From: Phenylobacterium sp.
Lineage (GTDB): Bacteria > Pseudomonadota > Alphaproteobacteria > Caulobacterales > Caulobacteraceae
Length of the DNA stretch: 7,151 nt
Direction: 5' to 3'
Assembly: GCA_019264505.1 (NCBI GenBank)
Contig: JAHUZY010000376.1
Location: 1-7,151, forward strand
Part shown: positions 1-5,116 of the stretch, piece after piece
How positions within the stretch are numbered: the stretch's first letter is position 1
Layout: every line of letters begins with the position of its first letter
The notes under the pieces: generated by a model
Database searches by the model: none
What the model was told of the DNA's origin: nothing
What the model saw: the letters and a program-made list of their open reading frames with translations, nothing else
Translations under genes and position numbers: made by a program

Positions 1-32
1 GCGGCCAGGGTGCGATCCAGGGCGGCGCTCAT
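1..32 (-). CDS. 5' end of a downstream gene, possibly an ArsR-family regulator (partial)
   Basis: Only the first ten codons lie in the window, reading MSAALDRTLA. The ATG overlaps the TGA of the VOC gene in an ATGA arrangement, which points to translational coupling; no strong Shine-Dalgarno sequence is visible before it. Many winged-helix ArsR/SdpR-type repressors begin with a segment of the form LDRTLAALADPTRR, and such regulators are often cotranscribed with small VOC or SRPBCC proteins. The family assignment is therefore a reasonable inference from ten residues and context, not a demonstration. The gene runs off the left edge, so its length and DNA-binding helix cannot be seen. Confidence 0.45.
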   Translation of the reverse strand, partial: MSAALDRTLA

Positions 33-982
33 CGGGTCGAGGGGCGCTGGCTGGTGGACGTGCCAAGTTCGGCGTCCCACTGGGCGGGGCTCATCGGCGC
101 CACGGTCTGGCCGAACGACCAGACATGGCCTTCCATATCCAGCGCTAGATAGGTGCGGTCCCCATAGGGCTGGGTCTCCAGGGGGCGGATGATCTCCGCC
201 CCGGCCGCCACAGCGCGGGCGTGATGGGCGTCGATCTCGAAGGCCAGTTGCAGGTGAACCGTCTGGGTGTTGCGGCCCTGCACATCGGCCGGCGCCGCGT
301 GGCGGTCGGACCAGGCCCGGGAGACGCCGATGGTCTGGCCCCGAAAGGTCATCTCGGCATGGACCAGTTCGCCCGCATCGTCGGTCACATAGATCCGCGG
401 CTCCAGGCCAAAGGCGGTCTCGAGCCAGGCATAGGCCGCCTTGGGATCACGGTAGGAAACATAGGGGGTGACGGCAGATCGCGCAGCCTCGGCCGGCGGA
501 CCGCCCTCCCCGCCCACGGCGTAGATGAGGCCGGTGGCTGCGGTGATCTCGGCCGGGCTGACGCTCCGCCGGGGCTGGCTGAAGTTCCAGACATGACCCT
601 CTAGGTCCAGACACCGGTAGGTCCGGTCGCCATAGAACTCGTCCTGGGCCGCCTGGGTGATCTGGGCGCCAGCCTGACCCGCGCGGGCGCAATGCTGGTC
701 GATGTCGATCTGGGGCGGCAGCTCGATCCGGCAGAACTGGGTGCCCTGCCCCTCCAGGCTGGCGGGGCTCCGCATCCGGGCGGGCCCCAGGACGCCCCCC
801 TCCCATTCCCCCGCGACGCCAAGCTTCACGCCGTGAAGCTCCATTTCCGCATGGGCCAGCCGGCCCTCGGCGTCGGTGAGCAGGATGGTCGTCTCGAAGC
901 CGAAGGCCTCTGAGAGCCAGGCCAGGGCGGCCTCGGGATCGCGGTAGAAGGCGACGGCGGTCACCTGGGCCTGGGCGGTCAT
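29..982 (-). CDS. VOC-superfamily protein with two tandem glyoxalase-like domains
   Basis: The product is 317 residues, probably cytosolic, with no signal peptide or membrane segment. It contains two copies of one VOC (glyoxalase/bleomycin-resistance/dioxygenase fold) domain, at about residues 7-136 and 171-292, joined by an Ala/Gly-rich linker. Matching blocks are YRDPEAALAWL (13-23) and YRDPKAAYAWL (177-187), HAEM at 44 and 208, and YGDRTYRCLDLEGHVWNF (117-134) and YGDRTYLALDMEGHVWSF (273-290). VOC proteins often act as metal-dependent lyases, isomerases or dioxygenases, or as binding proteins. The first strand of each copy lacks the usual metal-binding His, so metal catalysis is uncertain and no substrate can be named. 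The ATG at 982 is preferred to an in-frame TTG at 1033 because GAGGA sits 5 nt upstream of it and the TTG would add a low-similarity tail lying over a likely promoter. The gene follows the phosphodiesterase after a 92-bp gap and overlaps the next gene. Confidence 0.85.
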   Translation of the reverse strand: MTAQAQVTAVAFYRDPEAALAWLSEAFGFETTILLTDAEGRLAHAEMELHGVKLGVAGEWEGGVLGPARMRSPASLEGQGTQFCRIELPPQIDIDQHCARAGQAGAQITQAAQDEFYGDRTYRCLDLEGHVWNFSQPRRSVSPAEITAATGLIYAVGGEGGPPAEAARSAVTPYVSYRDPKAAYAWLETAFGLEPRIYVTDDAGELVHAEMTFRGQTIGVSRAWSDRHAAPADVQGRNTQTVHLQLAFEIDAHHARAVAAGAEIIRPLETQPYGDRTYLALDMEGHVWSFGQTVAPMSPAQWDAELGTSTSQRPSTR

Positions 983-987
983 GGGCG

Positions 988-992
988 TCCTC
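988..992 (-). promoter_or_regulatory. Shine-Dalgarno site that fixes the VOC gene start
   Basis: GAGGA on the minus strand lies 5 nt before the ATG at 982. It supports that start over the upstream in-frame TTG at 1033. Confidence 0.6.
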
Positions 993-997
993 AGAGA

Positions 998-1045
998 ATT
1001 ATCATTTTCTGCAATAGTTCTCTCATTTCGCAACTATCTGGTCAA
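998..1045 (-). promoter_or_regulatory. Probable promoter/operator region of the VOC gene, with 24-bp inverted repeat
   Basis: This stretch is clearly more AT-rich than its surroundings. On the minus strand it contains TTGACC (1045-1040), a plausible -35 box, and further down AACTAT (1019-1014) and GATAAT (1003-998), either of which could be a -10 box. Neither has ideal spacing: 20 bp for the first, and far too long for the second with this -35. A perfect inverted repeat ATAGTT-N12-AACTAT spans 1014-1037, where polymerase would bind. This is the layout expected of a repressor operator, and the candidate regulator at the left edge is an obvious partner. That is inference; only the repeat and the base composition are observed. 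Confidence 0.4.
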
Positions 1046-1074
1046 GCGCGCGGAGGGCCTGCGATCTCGCGGCT

Positions 1075-2325
1075 TCAGTCTTGGGCGAGCCCAGCTTCCA
1101 GGGCGCTGGTGTTCCCCTGATGGGGCGCTGGACCGATCGCCAGGAGACGAGCCAACAGAGGGTAGACATCCACATTGTCGATCCGCGGAAGCGCGACGCC
1201 GGACTGAAAGGCCGGGCCGGCCGCGACGAAGACAGCGGTCATGGTCGGATCGTCAGGATCGAAGCCATGAGCGCCGCCGACCACGGGACGGCGGGCGGCG
1301 ACCTCTCTGGGCAGGATCTCCCACCCGGTCTCAGCCAGACAGAACAGGCTAGCCACCCGCCGATGCTGGCCATAGGCGAACCGCGCCGGCAGGTCGGCCT
1401 TGCGCCAGCAGGTCATGTGCTCATGGTCCCGCAGCAGGGCCGCCTCCGCCTGGGCCTGGCGCCCCTCGGCCGGTTCGAACGTCAGGTGGGGTCCGGTGGA
1501 CAGCACCTGGCCATCCTCCGGCGATACGAGGTCTTCCAGCGCGATCACCCGGTCGCGGGAAGTCTCGGCCATGCCATGATCCGAGACGACCACGATATTG
1601 GTCTGGCCTAGCAGATTCCGGCTCTCCAGCCCCTCTGTCAGCCGCCCTATGGCGGCATCGGTGCGGGCGGCGGCCGCGTTCAGCTCGGCGGAGTCGGGGC
1701 CGTAGTGGTGGCCATAGGTGTCCACCTCGTCGAAATAGAGGGCCAGGAAGGTGGGGCGTTCGGCCGCGGGCGCGTCCAGCCAGGCCAGCACCTGATCGAC
1801 CCGCGCCTCGGCGCTCATCGTCTGGTCGAAGGTCCTCCAGTGCGTGGGGCGCACCCCATCGATTTCCGCCTCTGACCCTGGCCAGAACAGCGTCGCGGTG
1901 GTGAGGCCGGCCCGCTCGGCGCTCACCCAGATGGGCGTCCCGTCGTTCCACCAGACCGGGGCGGTGACCTCCGCCCGGTCCCCCAGGCGAAACACCCGCC
2001 CCGGCAGCTCGGGGTCCTGCATCACGTTGTCCACCAACCCATGGCGGTCAGGCCGCAGCCCGGTGACCAGGGTGTAGTGGTTGGGGAAGGTCTTGGTGGG
2101 AAAGGCCGCCCGCATGTCCGCCCGGACGCCGCGACCGGCCAGGGCGCTCATGTGCGGCGTGATCCCCCGGTCCAGATAGTCGGACCTGAAACCGTCCACC
2201 GAGATCAGGATCACCGGGCCGGCGGCGGACGACGCCATCTGGACGGAGCCCATCCCATGGCCGGCGCAGGCCGACAGCCCAAACAACAGCAGAAAGCCGA
2301 GAAGGCGGAGGACGGGAGGTGTCAT
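1075..2325 (-). CDS. Ectonucleotide pyrophosphatase/phosphodiesterase-type lipoprotein (alkaline phosphatase superfamily)
   Basis: The 416-residue product belongs to the NPP branch of the alkaline phosphatase superfamily. These two-zinc enzymes cleave phosphodiester or pyrophosphate bonds, typically of nucleotides, outside the cytoplasm. All expected active-site residues are visible: Asp44 (SVDGF), nucleophile Thr79 within PTKTFPNHY, Asn82, Asp202 and His206 (DTYGH), Asp249-His250 (SDHGM) and His353 (GGAHGFD). The N-terminus is a short hydrophobic segment ending in the lipobox LSAC at 17-20. Cys20 would be lipidated, and with Ala/Gly following it the protein is likely sorted to the outer membrane. 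Cys306 and Cys329 could form a disulfide. The ATG at 2325 gives a compact lipoprotein signal; an in-frame TTG at 2337 would add MSGS with a poorly spaced ribosome site. The gene sits just after the ribosomal-operon terminator, so it is probably a separate unit. The true substrate (nucleotide, sugar-nucleotide or phospholipid head group) cannot be decided here. Confidence 0.9.
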   Translation of the reverse strand: MTPPVLRLLGFLLLFGLSACAGHGMGSVQMASSAAGPVILISVDGFRSDYLDRGITPHMSALAGRGVRADMRAAFPTKTFPNHYTLVTGLRPDRHGLVDNVMQDPELPGRVFRLGDRAEVTAPVWWNDGTPIWVSAERAGLTTATLFWPGSEAEIDGVRPTHWRTFDQTMSAEARVDQVLAWLDAPAAERPTFLALYFDEVDTYGHHYGPDSAELNAAAARTDAAIGRLTEGLESRNLLGQTNIVVVSDHGMAETSRDRVIALEDLVSPEDGQVLSTGPHLTFEPAEGRQAQAEAALLRDHEHMTCWRKADLPARFAYGQHRRVASLFCLAETGWEILPREVAARRPVVGGAHGFDPDDPTMTAVFVAAGPAFQSGVALPRIDNVDVYPLLARLLAIGPAPHQGNTSALEAGLAQD

Positions 2326-2335
2326 GGAGCCGCTC

Positions 2336-2365
2336 AATATCCCCGGCGGATGACGACTTGACCAA
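2336..2365 (-). promoter_or_regulatory. Weak candidate promoter for the phosphodiesterase gene
   Basis: TTGGTC (2365-2360) and GATATT (2341-2336) are separated by 18 bp on the minus strand, between the operon terminator and the ATG at 2325. Transcription from here would begin only a few bases before the ATG, giving an almost leaderless message. The match to consensus is modest, so this is tentative. Confidence 0.25.
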
Positions 2366-2372
2366 GGCGGCC

Positions 2373-2410
2373 AAGAAAAAACCCCCGGGCGTCGCCACCC
2401 AGGGGTCTTT
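2373..2410 (-). terminator. Rho-independent terminator of the ribosomal-protein/rpoA operon
   Basis: On the minus strand a 9-bp stem pairs 2406-2398 with 2389-2381 (ACCCC, then one T-G wobble, then GGG, against CCC and GGGGT) around an 8-nt loop. It is followed by six T residues (2381-2376), then C and two more T. The A-rich bases at 2408-2410 can pair with the first part of the T tract and lengthen the stem. The hairpin begins 24 nt after the rplQ stop codon and is the only textbook intrinsic terminator in the window. The opposite strand lacks a comparable T run, so it should act mainly on leftward transcription. Confidence 0.9.
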
Positions 2411-2433
2411 CAATTCAACAGACCAGCAGGACC

Positions 2434-2847
2434 TTAGTCCTCGCCGAAGGCCTCAGGCCGGGGGCCGCTGTCCTTGCCCTTTTCGGACGGGTCGCGGTCC
2501 ACGAACTCGATCACGGCCAGGGGGGCGTTGTCGCCGTAGCGATAGCCGGCCTTGAGCACGCGGATGTAGCCGCCGTTGCGGGCGCTGTAGCGGGGGCCGA
2601 GGGTGGAGAACAGCTTGCCCACCTGTTCCACGTCACGGACGCGGCTGATGGCGATACGACGGGCGTGCAGGTCGCCGCGCTTGGCCAGGGTCACCAGCTT
2701 TTCGACGAAGGGACGGAGTTCCTTCGCCTTGGGCAGGGTGGTCACGATCTGCTCGTGCTTGATCAGGCTGGCGGCCATGTTGGCGAACATGGCGGTCCGG
2801 TGGGCGCTGGTGCGGCCCAGTTTACGGTGCGCATAACCGTGACGCAT
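2434..2847 (-). CDS. rplQ: 50S ribosomal protein L17
   Basis: The product is 137 residues, the usual length for alphaproteobacterial L17, a large-subunit protein that binds 23S rRNA near the peptide exit tunnel. The N-terminus [17 protein letters not shown] and the following segment rich in Ala, Leu and Lys are characteristic of the family. The conserved C-terminal part of the fold, with [19 protein letters not shown] (93-111) and IEFVDRD, is intact. A charged tail rich in Lys, Glu and Pro follows, as in related species. The ATG is preceded by AGGAGA with 7 nt spacing. rplQ is the last gene of the alpha operon. It lies 181 bp after rpoA, an unusually long gap containing repeats and a possible promoter, and it is followed directly by the terminator. 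Confidence 0.98.
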   Translation of the reverse strand: MRHGYAHRKLGRTSAHRTAMFANMAASLIKHEQIVTTLPKAKELRPFVEKLVTLAKRGDLHARRIAISRVRDVEQVGKLFSTLGPRYSARNGGYIRVLKAGYRYGDNAPLAVIEFVDRDPSEKGKDSGPRPEAFGED

Positions 2848-2886
2848 AAGTGTCTCTCCTGGGCTTTCCGCCCGCCTGGCGCGCCT

Positions 2887-2917
2887 GTTATAGCGGGGCG
2901 ACGCCTTGTCTCACCAA
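2887..2917 (-). promoter_or_regulatory. Candidate internal promoter for rplQ
   Basis: GCTATAAC (2894-2887 on the minus strand) is an exact match to GCTANAWC, the -10 consensus described for the Caulobacter housekeeping sigma factor. The nearest -35-like box is TTGGTG (2917-2912), 19 bp before TATAAC, which is longer than usual and a weak match. A start near 2880 would leave a leader of roughly 33 nt containing the rplQ ribosome-binding site. The -10 box is convincing by eye; the promoter as a whole is not proven. Confidence 0.45.
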
Positions 2918-2918
2918 T

Positions 2919-2990
2919 CCCAGCCTGCTCCCGCCTGGGTCATTGCGAAGCGCTGGGACCCTCCACCGCTGGTGCGGCTTCCCGGGGTCC
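2919..2990 (-). repeat. Cluster of overlapping inverted repeats in the rpoA-rplQ spacer
   Basis: Three inverted repeats interlock: CCCAG (2919-2923) with CTGGG (2935-2939); GGGTC (2937-2941) with GACCC (2957-2961), enclosing GCG-AAG-CGC; and GGACCC (2956-2961) with GGGTCC (2985-2990), enclosing CCGC-TGGT-GCGG (2966-2977). Because arms are shared, the RNA could fold in more than one way. No T tract follows, so this is not an obvious intrinsic terminator. Wording such as TCATTGCGAAGCGCTGGG resembles dispersed palindromic intergenic elements seen in alphaproteobacterial genomes. Whether it is a repeat family or a local regulatory structure cannot be told from one copy. Confidence 0.5.
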
Positions 2991-3028
2991 TGGCCGCCGA
3001 AGCAGCCCGAAGTCAGCGCGGATAGGGA

Positions 3029-4045
3029 CTACATCTGGTCTTCGAACTTCTTCGCGAGGTCTTCGATGTTTTCCGGCGGCCAGTTGGGCACATCCATGCC
3101 CAGGTGCAGCGCCATGCCGGCGAGGACTTCCTTGATCTCGTTCAGCGACTTGCGGCCGAAGTTCGGGGTGCGGAGCATCTCGGCTTCGGTCTTTTGGATC
3201 AGGTCGCCGATGTAGACGATATTGTCGTTCTTCAGGCAGTTGGCCGAACGGACCGACAGCTCGAGCTCGTCGACCTTTTTCAGCAGGGCCGGGTTGAACG
3301 GCAGTTCCGGCTTGGCCTCGCCTTCGACCTTCTTCTTCGGCTCTTCGAAGGTGATGAAGATCTGCAGCTGGTCCTGGAGGATGCGGGCGGCATAGGCGAC
3401 CGCGTCGACGGGGCTGACCGCGCCGTTGGTCTCCACTTCCATGATCAGGCGGTCATAGTCGAGGCTCTGGCCCTGACGGGTCGGCTCGACGCGATAGGCG
3501 ACGCGCTTGACCGGCGAATAGAGGGCGTCCACGGCGATCAGGCCGATGGGGGCGTCCTCAGGCCGGTTCATCTCGGCCGGCACATAGCCCTTGCCGGTCT
3601 GGACGGTGAACTCCATGCGCACATTGGCGCCGTCGTCCAGGGTGCAGAGCACATGGTCAGGATTGAGGATCTCGATATCCGAGGGGGTCTCGATCTGACC
3701 AGCGGTCACCACGCCCGGACCCGTGGCGCGCAGGGTCATGCGCTTGGGGCCTTCGGCGTGCATGCGCACCGCTAGCTGCTTGATGTTCAGCACGATGTCG
3801 ACGACGTCCTCACGGACGCCTTCGAGGGAGGAGAACTCGTGGACGACGCCGTCGATCTGGACGGCGGACACGGCCGCGCCCTGAAGGGAGGAGAGCAGCA
3901 CACGCCGCAGGCTGTTGCCCAGCGTCACACCAAAGCCGCGCTCGAGAGGTTCAGCGACGATGCGGGCCTTGCGGCTGGCGTCGGAACCGGTCTCGATCTG
4001 CGGCTTTTCGGGACGGATGAGCTCGTTCCAGTTTCTTTCGATCAC
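3029..4045 (-). CDS. rpoA: DNA-directed RNA polymerase subunit alpha
   Basis: The product is 338 residues, a full-length alphaproteobacterial alpha subunit. The N-terminal domain (about 1-235) dimerises and nucleates core polymerase assembly. It contains the conserved [19 protein letters not shown] stretch (33-51), including the arginine pair used for beta contact. A Lys/Glu/Pro linker (about 235-252) leads to the C-terminal domain (about 255-325), which binds UP-element DNA and activators. In it, [12 protein letters not shown] (265-276) holds Arg266, equivalent to the DNA-contacting Arg265 of E. coli, and [16 protein letters not shown] (293-308) is the helix-hairpin-helix part. Translation starts at GTG; AGGGA lies 9 nt upstream, a mediocre ribosome site placed just after a strong hairpin. 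rpoA follows rpsK directly, with no rpsD between them, as is usual in alphaproteobacteria. Confidence 0.99.
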   Translation of the reverse strand: MIERNWNELIRPEKPQIETGSDASRKARIVAEPLERGFGVTLGNSLRRVLLSSLQGAAVSAVQIDGVVHEFSSLEGVREDVVDIVLNIKQLAVRMHAEGPKRMTLRATGPGVVTAGQIETPSDIEILNPDHVLCTLDDGANVRMEFTVQTGKGYVPAEMNRPEDAPIGLIAVDALYSPVKRVAYRVEPTRQGQSLDYDRLIMEVETNGAVSPVDAVAYAARILQDQLQIFITFEEPKKKVEGEAKPELPFNPALLKKVDELELSVRSANCLKNDNIVYIGDLIQKTEAEMLRTPNFGRKSLNEIKEVLAGMALHLGMDVPNWPPENIEDLAKKFEDQM

Positions 4046-4070
4046 GGATGGGTGTCCCTAAACGCAGGAT

Positions 4071-4096
4071 CGCCGGCCGCGAAACGCGGGCCGGCG
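4071..4096 (-). repeat. Strong intercistronic hairpin between rpsK and rpoA
   Basis: CGCCGGCC (4071-4078) is a perfect inverted repeat of GGCCGGCG (4089-4096). The intervening bases add GCG-AAA-CGC, so an 11-bp stem with one bulge and a 3-nt loop can form. No T tract follows. The structure ends 25 nt before the GTG of rpoA. It may protect or delimit mRNA, or tune rpoA translation; it is not a classical terminator. Confidence 0.65.
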
Positions 4097-4115
4097 TTGG
4101 GGGATGCGAAACGCC
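4093..4115 (-). repeat. Alternative hairpin overlapping the rpsK-rpoA hairpin
   Basis: GGCGTT (4093-4098) pairs perfectly with AACGCC (4110-4115) across an 11-nt loop. Bases 4093-4096 are also part of the stronger hairpin at 4071-4096, so the two structures exclude each other. The nine bases GCGAAACGC occur at both 4079-4087 and 4106-4114. The weaker 5' hairpin would be disrupted by a ribosome ending rpsK at 4121. Confidence 0.4.
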
Positions 4116-4120
4116 AGTCC

Positions 4121-4510
4121 TTAGACTCGCCGGCGCTTGGGCGGACGGCAGCCGTTGTGCGGAATCGGCGTCACATCACGGATGGTGGTGATGGTCATGC
4201 CGACCGACTGCAGCGCCCGCAGCGCCGATTCCCGTCCCGAACCCGGGCCGGACACGTTCACTTCCAGGGTCTTGACGCCATGCTCAGCGGCCTTGCGGCC
4301 CGCATCTTCGGCAGCCATCTGGGCGGCGTAGGGGGTCGACTTCCGCGAACCCTTGAACCCCATCATCCCGGCCGACGACCAGGAGATGGTGTTCCCCTGC
4401 GCATCGGTGATCGTGATCATGGTGTTGTTGAACGAGGCGTTCACGTGCGCCACGCCGGAGGTGATGTTCTTGCGCTCACGCCGTTTGACGCGCGCCGGTT
4501 CTTTGGCCAT
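4121..4510 (-). CDS. rpsK: 30S ribosomal protein S11
   Basis: The product is 129 residues, the normal length for S11, which sits on the 30S platform near the decoding region and contacts 16S rRNA. The basic N-terminus (KRRERKN) is followed by the conserved core [16 protein letters not shown] (21-36). Next come [18 protein letters not shown] (51-68) and the signature [14 protein letters not shown] (87-100). The C-terminus [18 protein letters not shown] is diagnostic. Translation starts at ATG (4510), 16 bp after the rpsM stop, with a modest purine-rich site (AAGAGAG) upstream that lies against the rpsM stop codons. Tight spacing indicates cotranscription with rpsM and probably coupled translation. 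Confidence 0.99.
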   Translation of the reverse strand: MAKEPARVKRRERKNITSGVAHVNASFNNTMITITDAQGNTISWSSAGMMGFKGSRKSTPYAAQMAAEDAGRKAAEHGVKTLEVNVSGPGSGRESALRALQSVGMTITTIRDVTPIPHNGCRPPKRRRV

Positions 4511-4523
4511 CGGCTAAGCTCTC

Positions 4524-4529
4524 TTATTA
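4524..4529 (-). other. Tandem in-frame stop codons of rpsM (TAATAA)
   Basis: The rpsM stop TAA (4529-4527) is immediately followed by a second in-frame TAA (4526-4524). Tandem stops guard against readthrough in highly expressed genes. The second one adjoins the purine-rich ribosome site for rpsK. Confidence 0.85.
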
Positions 4530-4895
4530 TTTCTTCTTGCCGGCGATCGGCTTGGCGGGGCCCTTGCGGGTGCGCGCATTGGTGTGGGTCCGCTGACCAC
4601 GGACCGGCAGGCCCTTGCGGTGGCGCAGGCCGCGATAGCAGGCCAGGTCCATCAAACGCTTGATGCTGACCGCCGTCTCACGGCGCAGGTCGCCCTCGAC
4701 AAGATAGTCGCGGTCGATGGTTTCACGGATTTGCAGCACCTCGGCGTCCGTCAGCTGGTTCACGCGCCGCGCGGGCTCGAGACCAACCTTCTGGACGATT
4801 TCGGCGGCCTTGGCCTGACCGATGCCGTGGATGTACTGCAGCGCGATCACGACGCGCTTGTTAGTCGGAATGTTGACGCCTGCGATGCGGGCCAC
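4527..4895 (-). CDS. rpsM: 30S ribosomal protein S13
   Basis: The product is 122 residues, the usual length for S13, the 30S head protein that contacts the P-site tRNA and forms bridges with the 50S subunit. It begins [19 protein letters not shown]. The helix-turn region [17 protein letters not shown] (23-39) and the signature [19 protein letters not shown] (88-106) follow, and the end is a lysine-rich tail typical of rRNA-binding extensions. The start codon is GTG at 4895, preceded by AGGAGA with 8 nt spacing, a strong ribosome site. A well-formed promoter about 90 bp upstream makes rpsM the first gene of the alpha-operon transcript. rpmJ, which precedes rpsM in E. coli, is absent. Confidence 0.99.
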   Translation of the reverse strand: MARIAGVNIPTNKRVVIALQYIHGIGQAKAAEIVQKVGLEPARRVNQLTDAEVLQIRETIDRDYLVEGDLRRETAVSIKRLMDLACYRGLRHRKGLPVRGQRTHTNARTRKGPAKPIAGKKK

Positions 4896-4990
4896 TGGGG
4901 TAATCTCCTGGTCACGCAGAGATGCGCGAACGGCGCCTGGCGACCCTGAGGCTGCCGTGCGTCCTTCGCGCCCTTTCGCGGAAGCGCCCC

Positions 4991-5018
4991 GTTATATGGA
5001 TCGTTGCGTTTCCGTCAA
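4991..5018 (-). promoter_or_regulatory. Strong promoter for the rpsM-rpsK-rpoA-rplQ transcript
   Basis: On the minus strand TTGACGG begins at 5018 and TATAAC occupies 4996-4991, with a 16-bp spacer after the hexamer TTGACG. The -35 matches the Caulobacter housekeeping consensus TTGACGS completely. The -10 matches TANAWC but not the preceding GC. Transcription would start near 4984, leaving a leader of about 90 nt before the rpsM GTG. This is the best promoter match in the window and indicates that the alpha operon has its own promoter besides any readthrough from secY-adk. Confidence 0.75.
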
Positions 5019-5048
5019 TGGCGGAACGTCACATTTCTGTGGGTTCCG
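5010..5048. repeat. Inverted-repeat array of GTTCCG/CGGAAC half-sites at the rpsM promoter
   Basis: CGGAAC (5022-5027) is inverted relative to GTTCCG (5043-5048), with an inner CACA-TTTC-TGTG (5030-5041) that extends the dyad. A third half-site, TTCCG (5010-5014), is inverted relative to the same CGGAAC and overlaps the -35 box. It could be an operator, a hairpin at the end of an adk transcript, or chance; the symmetry is directly visible. Confidence 0.45.
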
Positions 5049-5060
5049 TTGGGCGAAGGT

Positions 5061-5087
5061 GAGAACTCCGGGAGTCCCGGAGATCTC
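5061..5087 (-). terminator. Hairpin downstream of adk, possible terminator
   Basis: CTCCGGG (5066-5072) and CCCGGAG (5076-5082) form a perfect 7-bp stem with a 3-nt loop. After one mismatch the stem extends with GAGA (5061-5064) against TCTC (5084-5087). It begins about 30 nt after the adk stop codon. The bases that follow on the minus strand are only moderately pyrimidine-rich, without a T run, so it may be a weak or Rho-assisted terminator, or a 3'-end-stabilising hairpin. Confidence 0.5.
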
Positions 5088-5116
5088 GTAGATGGGTTGT
5101 GCGGGCCGCGACGTCT

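Noticed and set aside
983..1033. Upstream TTG start for the VOC protein adding 17 residues
   Set aside because: The extra residues lie over the AT-rich promoter-like region and have no counterpart before the second VOC domain. The internal ATG has a good GAGGA site at proper spacing.
1046..1074. Terminator between the phosphodiesterase and VOC genes
   Set aside because: Only very short complementary stretches (such as GCGA/TCGC) are present and no T tract follows, so no intrinsic terminator can be supported.
2326..2337. Upstream TTG start for the phosphodiesterase adding MSGS
   Set aside because: The purine-rich stretch before it is only 2 nt away, too close for a ribosome site. The ATG gives a more typical lipoprotein signal peptide.
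3839..4663. A 274-codon plus-strand open frame across rpoA, rpsK and rpsM
   Set aside because: It crosses three highly conserved genes and two spacers and has no family features; it is a shadow of GC-rich third codon positions.
4896..5116. Possible rpmJ or other small gene between adk and rpsM
   Set aside because: No frame resembles L36 or any other small ribosomal protein, and the space is taken up by promoter elements and inverted repeats.
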